DNA from: a virus
Length of the DNA: 35,484 nt
IMG/VR virus record: IMGVR_UViG_3300008740_000456
Coordinates: 1-35,484 of that record
Direction: 5' to 3' (one strand)
The notes under the pieces were generated by a model. It had not been told where the DNA came from. It worked only from the letters and a program-made list of their open reading frames with translations, and did not search any database. Positions 30,563 to 35,484 of the stretch are shown one piece after another. A program made the translations under genes and the position numbers. The first letter of the stretch is position 1; each line of letters starts with the position of its first letter.

Positions 30563-31176
30563 GCAAATTAAAAGAATTAACTTGGGAACATCATAAGAAT
30601 GCAGAAAGGCATAAATTTGCCAAACTGCTTATGAGTGGCAAAATGCCAAAAGAGCTATATGCTACCTATCTATATAATCAACATCCTTGTTATGATGTAT
30701 TAGAAGTCATTGGAATGGTTCATGGATTAATGAATCAAGACCTTAGAAGAGCTCCAGCTATATGGGAAGATTTCAGAGAGCTATGGACTGAAAATACAGA
30801 CGATCCTAATTTTAAAAAACCTTTTGTAGCACCTGTTGTAAAAGAATTTATAGATCATATTAAATCAATAAAAGATGACAAACAAAAAATAATGGCCCAC
30901 ATTTATGTTCGTCATATGGCAGATTTAAGTGGTGGTCAAATGATTAGAAAACGTATACCTGGTAGTGGTAAATTATATGATTTTCCTAAACCAATTGAGG
31001 AAATGAAAGCCGATATAAGAAAAAATTTAAATGATGATATGAAAGATGAGGCAATAATTGCTTTCGAATTTGCTACTAAACTATTCAAAGAATTAAGTAC
31101 ACAAATTTATGACGAAGATAATAGAGATACTGCAAACGATCCTTTTAAAGGAACAGTTATAGAAGGAAAAGACTAA
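30559..31176 (+). CDS. ho1: Heme oxygenase
   Basis: 205 residues with a GTG start overlapping clpS. Opens heme to biliverdin IX-alpha, CO and iron. The proximal heme ligand is H12 in HHKNAERHKF (HxxAE pattern) and the distal helix is RHMADLSGGQMIRKRI, with the classic DLSGGQ. The length and all-helical plan agree with bacterial and cyanophage HO1. It is followed by a small ORF and the bilin reductase, making a two-step heme-to-bilin unit. Electrons must come from host ferredoxin. Confidence 0.93.
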   Translation: MSKLKELTWEHHKNAERHKFAKLLMSGKMPKELYATYLYNQHPCYDVLEVIGMVHGLMNQDLRRAPAIWEDFRELWTENTDDPNFKKPFVAPVVKEFIDHIKSIKDDKQKIMAHIYVRHMADLSGGQMIRKRIPGSGKLYDFPKPIEEMKADIRKNLNDDMKDEAIIAFEFATKLFKELSTQIYDEDNRDTANDPFKGTVIEGKD

Positions 31177-31385
31177 TGACTAAACTATCTATAATAAGAG
31201 GGTCAGTATCACAACTTACTGGAGCAAATAAAAAAGACTTCAGTGGAAATATGATAAAGGTTAATATTCTTAAACAAGAAGTTGAACATCTTAAAACACT
31301 ACTTCAACCTACGGACACTGGACATCTTCATACAACAATATCTGTCCTGGAAGACCGAATAAAAGAATTAGAAAATGAAAAATGA
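31176..31385 (+). CDS. Small coiled-coil hypothetical protein
   Basis: 69 residues; the second half is a likely coiled coil (ILKQEVEHLKTLL, then ISVLEDRIKELENEK). One-base overlap with the heme oxygenase and 11 bases with the bilin reductase, so it is inside the bilin operon. No known role; possibly unrelated to bilin formation. Confidence 0.6.
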   Translation: MTKLSIIRGSVSQLTGANKKDFSGNMIKVNILKQEVEHLKTLLQPTDTGHLHTTISVLEDRIKELENEK

Positions 31386-32079
31386 ATCTTTTATTTGGAA
31401 TAAACTTATAGAGTGTCAAAATCAAATACTTAAAGAGTTTAATACTAGAGGTACAGAAATAACTGAACCCGGCATGGACCATTTTAATCAACCTGAAAAT
31501 GGTTGGATGAATAGGGTGTGGCATACTAATCATTGTAGACGTTGTCATATAGATGTAGTAGATGCTAGAGATACAAAAGCTCTTTGGATGATGCACGTAT
31601 GCGTCTTTCCTAATCTTGATAACAACGGACCTATATATGGCTTTGATGTTATTGCAGGTAAAAATAAAATGACTGGTGCCTTTCATGACTTTTCAGCATC
31701 ATCAGGTGGAGAAAAACATCCATTAGTAGATTGGTATAAAGATGCAGTAGCAGATTATATACCTAGCAAAAAAAGAGAATTACCTGAATGGGCACAAAAC
31801 ATATTTTCAAGTAGTATGATTGCCGCTGGTAATGTTAGAACAGATGAAGAAGCAACTGCAATAGTTGATTTAGCAATTAACAATCTTAAAGTTTATTTTG
31901 ATAGTATAGGACAATATTCAGATACTGCAAAAAAAGATGACACAATTAAAGCACAAAACTATTATTGTTCCAATCAAACTATGAACCCACATACACCAAG
32001 AGTAATGAAGTCATTAGGTCTAAAAGAGCAAGATGTTGAAAAATTTTGTACAGACATATTATTTCCTAAAATAAGCTAA
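31375..32079 (+). CDS. pcyX: Ferredoxin-dependent bilin reductase, PcyX-like
   Basis: 234 residues. The FDBR core is plain: MMHVCVFPNLDNNGPIYGFD, then VIAGKNKMTGAFHDFSAS, and the C-terminal family block YYCSNQTMNPHTPRVMKSL with FCTDILFPKIS. H74 and D91 are 17 residues apart, the same spacing as His88 and Asp105 of PcyA, the proton-donor pair. PebS-type enzymes lack that His. Phage FDBRs next to heme oxygenase in non-cyanobacterial marine phages are known as PcyX, which make phycoerythrobilin from biliverdin. The family call is firm; the PcyX subtype and product are inferred. With heme oxygenase it forms a complete bilin pathway. Confidence 0.88.
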   Translation: MKNESFIWNKLIECQNQILKEFNTRGTEITEPGMDHFNQPENGWMNRVWHTNHCRRCHIDVVDARDTKALWMMHVCVFPNLDNNGPIYGFDVIAGKNKMTGAFHDFSASSGGEKHPLVDWYKDAVADYIPSKKRELPEWAQNIFSSSMIAAGNVRTDEEATAIVDLAINNLKVYFDSIGQYSDTAKKDDTIKAQNYYCSNQTMNPHTPRVMKSLGLKEQDVEKFCTDILFPKIS

Positions 32080-32101
32080 TAATACCAACACTTATCTGAT
32101 A

Positions 32102-32130
32102 TTGACATACAACCAAAAATTTGCTATAAT
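32102..32130 (+). promoter_or_regulatory. Consensus sigma-70 promoter, nearly leaderless start
   Basis: TTGACA (32102-32107), 17 bases, TATAAT (32125-32130). The ATG at 32136 (or 32142) lies at or next to the predicted first base of the RNA. Confidence 0.8.
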
Positions 32131-32135
32131 AATAT

Positions 32136-32324
32136 ATGACAATGGCGTACCATACATTAAAAGATTTTGTACACAAAGTAGACGTAATGCATAAAAAATC
32201 TAAAGACCTTGCATTATTAAAAGATACTGCTCATCCAGAAGAAGTAAAATATATGATAGAGGATATTCAAGCAGTAGCAAGAGAAATTGCAAACGACAAA
32301 AATATTACCGAAAATATAGAATAA
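32136..32324 (+). CDS. Small hypothetical helical protein
   Basis: 62 residues, two helices (KDFVHKVDVMHKKSKDLALL and EEVKYMIEDIQAVAREIA). A second in-frame ATG at 32142 could be the start. The stop shares a base with the next gene. No family known. Confidence 0.55.
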   Translation: MTMAYHTLKDFVHKVDVMHKKSKDLALLKDTAHPEEVKYMIEDIQAVAREIANDKNITENIE

Positions 32325-32803
32325 TGAATATTACTATAAGTGGTGGAAGTAAAAAATTATATGATTTAGCACATAGTATAGTTGACTATTGTGGTAAAAC
32401 AATACTATCCAAACAATTATATAATACAATTTCAATTGATTTAGAATTTGATAAAAATTTATATAAAGATTCTGGAGTACTAGCAGAAGTAGATTTTGAT
32501 GACAGAAATCATAAACCAAGAGAATTTACTATAACTGTAGATTGTTCAGTTTCAAAAAGAAGAATTATGGAATCAATTGCTCATGAAATGATCCACGTAA
32601 AACAATATGCCAAGGGAGAAATGATAGACCTAGAAAGATGTGGATCTACTAAATGGCAAAATAAAATCATAGATAAAGAAACAAATTACTGGGACCGTCC
32701 TTGGGAAGTAGAAGCCCATGGAAAAGAGCTTGGACTATTTGTTCGTTGGGCAGAGCATAATTTATTAGGTTCTCAAGCCTGGACCCAAGAAAAATACAAC
32801 TAA
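32324..32803 (+). CDS. HExxH metallopeptidase-like protein 1
   Basis: 159 residues. SIAHEMIHVKQYAKGE contains a zincin HExxH site, with a further acid/His cluster 40 residues on (RPWEVEAHGKELG) that would hold the third ligand (Glu). Related in plan to the SprT-like gene that follows, but with a different C-terminal part. Start is coupled to the previous stop (ATAATG). Substrate unknown; phage zincins may act on host or virion proteins. Confidence 0.72.
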   Translation: MNITISGGSKKLYDLAHSIVDYCGKTILSKQLYNTISIDLEFDKNLYKDSGVLAEVDFDDRNHKPREFTITVDCSVSKRRIMESIAHEMIHVKQYAKGEMIDLERCGSTKWQNKIIDKETNYWDRPWEVEAHGKELGLFVRWAEHNLLGSQAWTQEKYN

Positions 32804-32889
32804 TTATCCACAATTTCCGAGTAAAGTACGCACTTTATTATTTTTAAGTATCAGATAATAACTGCATATATTTTGATAATTAATATTAT

Positions 32890-33342
32890 ATGCAGAAGCG
32901 AATTCAACATAAACTACGAGTCAAAAAAGCACTTAAAAAAAGAGAAGGTGTGAGAAATTTCAAACCTACAGTTGCTCAAGCTCAGAGCTGGTTTTCAGTT
33001 TTGAACAGAGCCCTGTTTGGCAATAGATTATGGATGCCTGATATCTATGTTAAAGGAATTCATAATGCTCGTGGACAAATTGTTTATGATTGGGACGGTA
33101 GAGTAACTCCTGTAGGAACATATGACTCTAGAAAAATTCCTTATCATAATCATACTTTATGGATAGAAATGGAATTAGCTTCAAAATTTAGAACGTGGAA
33201 AGATTTTATTGAAACTCTTGCACACGAAATGGTACATCTTTATCAAATGCAAATCCAAAAAGATCCTTATGCCAATCATAACAAAAGATTTTATGCTTGG
33301 AAACAAAAATTCGCCACTATAGGATTGAGCTTAGAAAGATAA
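32890..33342 (+). CDS. SprT-like zinc metallopeptidase
   Basis: 150 residues. Basic N-terminus (LRVKKALKKREGVRNFK), then the SprT-type domain AQSWFSVLNRALFGNRLWMP, catalytic TLAHEMVHLYQMQ (HExxH) and the downstream third ligand His in NHNKRFYAWKQKF. SprT/Spartan-type enzymes act on DNA-bound proteins. It follows the other HExxH gene after an 86-base AT-rich gap with no clear promoter. Confidence 0.8.
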   Translation: MQKRIQHKLRVKKALKKREGVRNFKPTVAQAQSWFSVLNRALFGNRLWMPDIYVKGIHNARGQIVYDWDGRVTPVGTYDSRKIPYHNHTLWIEMELASKFRTWKDFIETLAHEMVHLYQMQIQKDPYANHNKRFYAWKQKFATIGLSLER

Positions 33343-33356
33343 TTCGGTAAGATCCC

Positions 33357-33527
33357 TTATTTATCAGATTGGGGATTAGTTAGATAATCTAGGGTGATTA
33401 TTTGGTTAATTGGAACCGCTTTTGGATCTCTAGCCACAACTTTTGGCTTAATTCGGTTACTATTCTTAAACCTTTTTTCAGCTTTACGGAGTTCTCTTCG
33501 TAGCACTCTATCTGATTTCTTAGCCAT
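33357..33527 (-). CDS. Small basic minus-strand ORF
   Basis: 56 residues: MAKKSDRVLRRELRKAEK, RFKNSNRIKPKVVARDP, ending LTNPQSDK. A good GGAGA lies 8 bases before the ATG (33527), codon use looks normal, and it fills a 284-base gap between plus-strand genes. Apart from the csg module it would be the only minus-strand gene. Basic, helical, possibly nucleic-acid binding. No family known. Confidence 0.55.
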   Translation of the reverse strand: MAKKSDRVLRRELRKAEKRFKNSNRIKPKVVARDPKAVPINQIITLDYLTNPQSDK

Positions 33528-33578
33528 CTGTTGTCTCCTAAACTGAACGTTATAACCATCATTCTACTTATCTATCAT

Positions 33579-33607
33579 TTGACTTTTGGTGTAGAAAATG
33601 TTATATT
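33579..33607 (+). promoter_or_regulatory. Sigma-70-type promoter before bS21
   Basis: TTGACT (33579-33584), 17 bases, TATATT (33602-33607), 19 bases before the ATG at 33627. Confidence 0.6.
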
Positions 33608-33626
33608 ATAGGTAATTATACATAAT

Positions 33627-33824
33627 ATGGAAATAGAAGTTAGAAATAATAATGTAGATAAGGCAATGCGTATCCTTAAGAAAAAAATGAAAAAGGAAGG
33701 TCTTTTTGATTTAATGAAGGAGAAGCAGTACTATCAAAAACCATCTTTTAAAAAACGTGAAAGAGCAAAACGTAGAAAAATTAATATTAAGAAGGCAGAA
33801 AAGTTAAGACAAAATTTCATTTAG
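33627..33824 (+). CDS. rpsU: Ribosomal protein bS21
   Basis: 65 residues with the bS21 pattern: VRNNNVDKAMRILKKKMKKE, then GLFDLMKEKQYYQKPS and KKRERAKRRKINIKKA. bS21 sits on the 30S platform near the anti-Shine-Dalgarno and affects initiation. Phage copies are known, including, as I recall, in the pelagiphage HTVC008M. The phage version could replace host bS21 to favour phage mRNAs. It has its own promoter; AGGAGGG right after serves the next gene. Confidence 0.9.
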   Translation: MEIEVRNNNVDKAMRILKKKMKKEGLFDLMKEKQYYQKPSFKKRERAKRRKINIKKAEKLRQNFI

Positions 33825-33831
33825 GAGGGAA

Positions 33832-34110
33832 ATGAAAGCAAAAGATTTAGAGTGGAGTACATTTGCAGTACCTTATGGATATTTTAAAAATTATTTTCTT
33901 TTAATGATATTTGCCTTATGGTTTTTACCAGGCGTATTAGGTGTTAGGTTTACACTTTTAGGATATGTTTTAAATTATTTTTGGGCAGACTTTATGTTTT
34001 ATATATGGTATAAAACTAAAATGTCAGCTAGAGAATATTGGGAAGAACAAAAAAGAAAAAGAGATTGGCAAGACGATACAAGGAACGACGACGATGACAA
34101 CACATTTTGA
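33832..34110 (+). CDS. Small membrane protein with two helices
   Basis: 92 residues. Hydrophobic helices at about 20-40 (FLLMIFALWFLPGVLGV) and 42-60 (LLGYVLNYFWADFMFYIWY), then a charged tail ending in DDTRNDDDDNTF. Strong Shine-Dalgarno TTAGGAGGGAA. The end overlaps the next gene by 17 bases. No family recognised. Confidence 0.65.
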   Translation: MKAKDLEWSTFAVPYGYFKNYFLLMIFALWFLPGVLGVRFTLLGYVLNYFWADFMFYIWYKTKMSAREYWEEQKRKRDWQDDTRNDDDDNTF

Positions 34111-34318
34111 TGATATAGCATTAATTGAATGTACCGACAACGGTAAAAAAATGGAAGCCGAAGTTCTTAGTTTTAAAGAAGAACAGTTTTTAAGTGTTTC
34201 AATCCAAAGAGCAGTAAAATTAAATATGTCCTGGAATCCAGAAAAAAATGTTTATATTGGTAAAGGTTCCGGTCTCGAATTTATATCAACAGGTCCTAAA
34301 AAATTTATAACTACTTAA
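34094..34318 (+). CDS. Hypothetical small protein
   Basis: 74 residues, probably beta-rich (DDIALIECTDNGKKMEAEV, then FLSVSIQRAVKLNMSW). The run resembles small barrel domains of phage, but is too short for a call. Followed after 4 bases by the dehydrogenase gene. Confidence 0.6.
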   Translation: MTTHFDDIALIECTDNGKKMEAEVLSFKEEQFLSVSIQRAVKLNMSWNPEKNVYIGKGSGLEFISTGPKKFITT

Positions 34319-34322
34319 TATA

Positions 34323-35372
34323 ATGAAAAACGTTGGAATAATTGGCGTCGGTAAAATTGGTCGAACAATTGCCGCCTTTTTAAATAAAAAACCAGAAATA
34401 TTTAAAGTTCATTTAGCAGATATAAACCCATGGGATAAAGATGAATCCATTATGGAATTAGATGCATCTAATATAGATGAATGCAAAAGATTTATAAAAG
34501 GTAAAGATTTAATAATCACATCAACAACTCATGACGTTAATATTAATATTGCAAAATCGTGTGCTGAATTAGGTGTAGCATATTTTGATTTAACAGAAGA
34601 TACAGAAGTTTCAGAGTATATTAAAAATTTAGATACAAAAACATTTATGATGCCACAATGTGGATTGGCACCCGGGGCAGTTAATATTATTGCCGCAAAT
34701 TTAATCAGTCAATTTGAAGAACCACATAAAGTTAAAATGAGAGTTGGAGCATTACCTAAATATCCTACCAATGCAATGTCTTATTATCTTACTTGGTCAA
34801 CTGATGGCTTACTTAATGAATATGTAAATTATTGTGATGTCATTTCCCATTACGATCATATTAAAGCACACCCACTAGATGGTATAGAATCAATTTATAT
34901 AGATGGAAGTAGATATGAAGCATTTAACACATCAGGAGGTAGTGCTTCTATGTGTGAAACATATAAAGGAAAAGTTAGAACATTATCATATAAAACTATT
35001 AGGTATCCAGGACACTGTGATAAAATGAAATTCTTATTAGAAGATTTAAATTTAAAACATAACAAACAAAAATTTATAGAATTATTTGACCAAGAAGTTC
35101 CTTATACAACTGCAGATGTTGTAGTAATGCTTGTATCTGTAATTGGTAAAAAAGATGGTAAATTACAAGAAGTTACATATTCAAATAAAATTTATGGTGA
35201 TCCAGATTATAGTGCAATCCAAAGAGCAACTGCTTCTGGTGTATGTTCTGTAGCATTAGCATATGCTGAAGGAAAGCTCACAGGAACAGGATATATCAAA
35301 CAAGAAGACATACCATATCAAAATTTTATAACTAATTTATACGGAGAAATATATAATGGCAAAAGAACCTAA
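34323..35372 (+). CDS. Saccharopine dehydrogenase-family oxidoreductase
   Basis: 349 residues. An N-terminal Rossmann fold opens with VGIIGVGKIGRTIAAFL (GxGxxG for NAD(P)); then DLIITSTTHDVNINIAKSC and the family-typical MMPQCGLAPGAVNIIAANLI. The C-terminal region has YKTIRYPGHCDKMKFLLEDL, found in saccharopine dehydrogenase-like and lysine 6-dehydrogenase proteins. It could act in lysine or polyamine metabolism. The exact substrate cannot be read from the sequence. Complete, and overlapped by the next start by 17 bases. A probable host-derived metabolic gene. Confidence 0.8.
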   Translation: MKNVGIIGVGKIGRTIAAFLNKKPEIFKVHLADINPWDKDESIMELDASNIDECKRFIKGKDLIITSTTHDVNINIAKSCAELGVAYFDLTEDTEVSEYIKNLDTKTFMMPQCGLAPGAVNIIAANLISQFEEPHKVKMRVGALPKYPTNAMSYYLTWSTDGLLNEYVNYCDVISHYDHIKAHPLDGIESIYIDGSRYEAFNTSGGSASMCETYKGKVRTLSYKTIRYPGHCDKMKFLLEDLNLKHNKQKFIELFDQEVPYTTADVVVMLVSVIGKKDGKLQEVTYSNKIYGDPDYSAIQRATASGVCSVALAYAEGKLTGTGYIKQEDIPYQNFITNLYGEIYNGKRT

Positions 35373-35484
35373 ATTAGATTTTGGACCTACAAAGAAAGAC
35401 CACGGTTGGTTCTATTATGTTTGGAACTGGAAAACTTATGTGTTCTATGCGTTATTAATTGTTGGTTCAATACTTGCATTTATA
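35356..35484 (+). CDS. Membrane protein, cut by the window edge
   Basis: The first 43 codons only: MAKEPKLDFGPTKKDHGWFY, then VWNWKTYVFYALLIVGSILAF, a TM helix running off the right edge. The start overlaps the dehydrogenase gene by 17 bases. No call possible beyond a membrane protein with a polar N-terminus. Confidence 0.6.
   Translation, partial: MAKEPKLDFGPTKKDHGWFYYVWNWKTYVFYALLIVGSILAFI

Noticed and set aside
1-35484. CRISPR arrays, insertion sequences, integrase/att sites, tRNA genes
   Set aside because: No regular direct repeats with spacers, no transposase or integrase motifs, and no tRNA T-arm/acceptor pairs outside the tmRNA.

Overview
This window looks like one end of an accessory-rich contig from an AT-rich marine T4-like phage (myovirus type). 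The likely host is an alphaproteobacterium of the SAR11 type, or another streamlined marine bacterium. The phage reading rests on tightly packed, overlapping small genes; a beta-helix tail/appendage protein with a tropism-determinant-like N-terminus; virion-type proteins of the kind seen in marine T4-like phages; a nrdA-nrdB-glutaredoxin set; a Bax-like lysin; and a phage-type bS21. The alphaproteobacterial flavour comes from a circularly permuted (two-piece) tmRNA gene and a DUF1178 protein. Assignment to a genus or isolate is inference.

Layout. (1) 1-2334, minus strand: a curli-type module, csgF, then csgG, then a curlin-like subunit that runs off the left edge, behind a TATAAATA late-type promoter. 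(2) 2433-4079, divergent: a membrane CHASE2-class III adenylate cyclase. (3) 4.1-12.5 kb: small membrane/lipoproteins, a nucleotidyltransferase plus ligase-like pair, an HNH-like remnant, three abundant-looking small virion-type proteins with hairpins between them, and basic or unknown phage proteins. (4) 12.5-13.9 kb: a core/scaffold-like protein whose C-terminus continues in the -1 frame after a nine-A slippery run. (5) 13.9-16.7 kb: a NifU-like protein, a PD-(D/E)XK nuclease and the beta-helix protein. (6) 16.9-22.7 kb: nrdA, nrdB, DUF1178, glutaredoxin, Sm-like, HAD phosphatase, a small basic protein and a cold-shock protein. (7) 22.7-23.1 kb: permuted tmRNA with its own sigma-70-type promoter and a terminator. 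(8) 23.1-28.5 kb: signal-anchor lysin, three exported proteins and a long membrane coiled-coil protein that again ends at a nine-A run with an open -1 frame. (9) 28.5-35.5 kb: Hsp20, ClpS, heme oxygenase, a ferredoxin-dependent bilin reductase (PcyX-like), two HExxH metallopeptidases, bS21 and a saccharopine-dehydrogenase-like enzyme.

Two promoter classes can be read directly. Octamers TATAAATA and relatives (GATAAATA, CTAAATA) precede virion-type and csg genes, as T4 late promoters do. TTGAC(A/T)-N17-TATAAT-like promoters precede the NifU-like gene, nrdA, tmRNA, the lysin, the exported-protein group and several genes to the right. This suggests a late/virion left half and an early or middle host-takeover right half.

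Functionally, the right half would supply deoxynucleotides (NrdAB, glutaredoxin), tune host translation and proteolysis (bS21, tmRNA, Csp, ClpS, Hsp20) and make a bilin from heme (heme oxygenase plus FDBR). The left edge would modify the outer membrane (CsgG pore, CsgF, curlin-like fibre) and possibly raise cAMP. The items that most deserve a second look are the csg module beside a CHASE2 cyclase, the NTase/ligase-like pair, and the two nine-A frame breaks. No CRISPR array, insertion sequence, integrase or tRNA was seen. No stretch longer than 300 bases lacks a gene or RNA.
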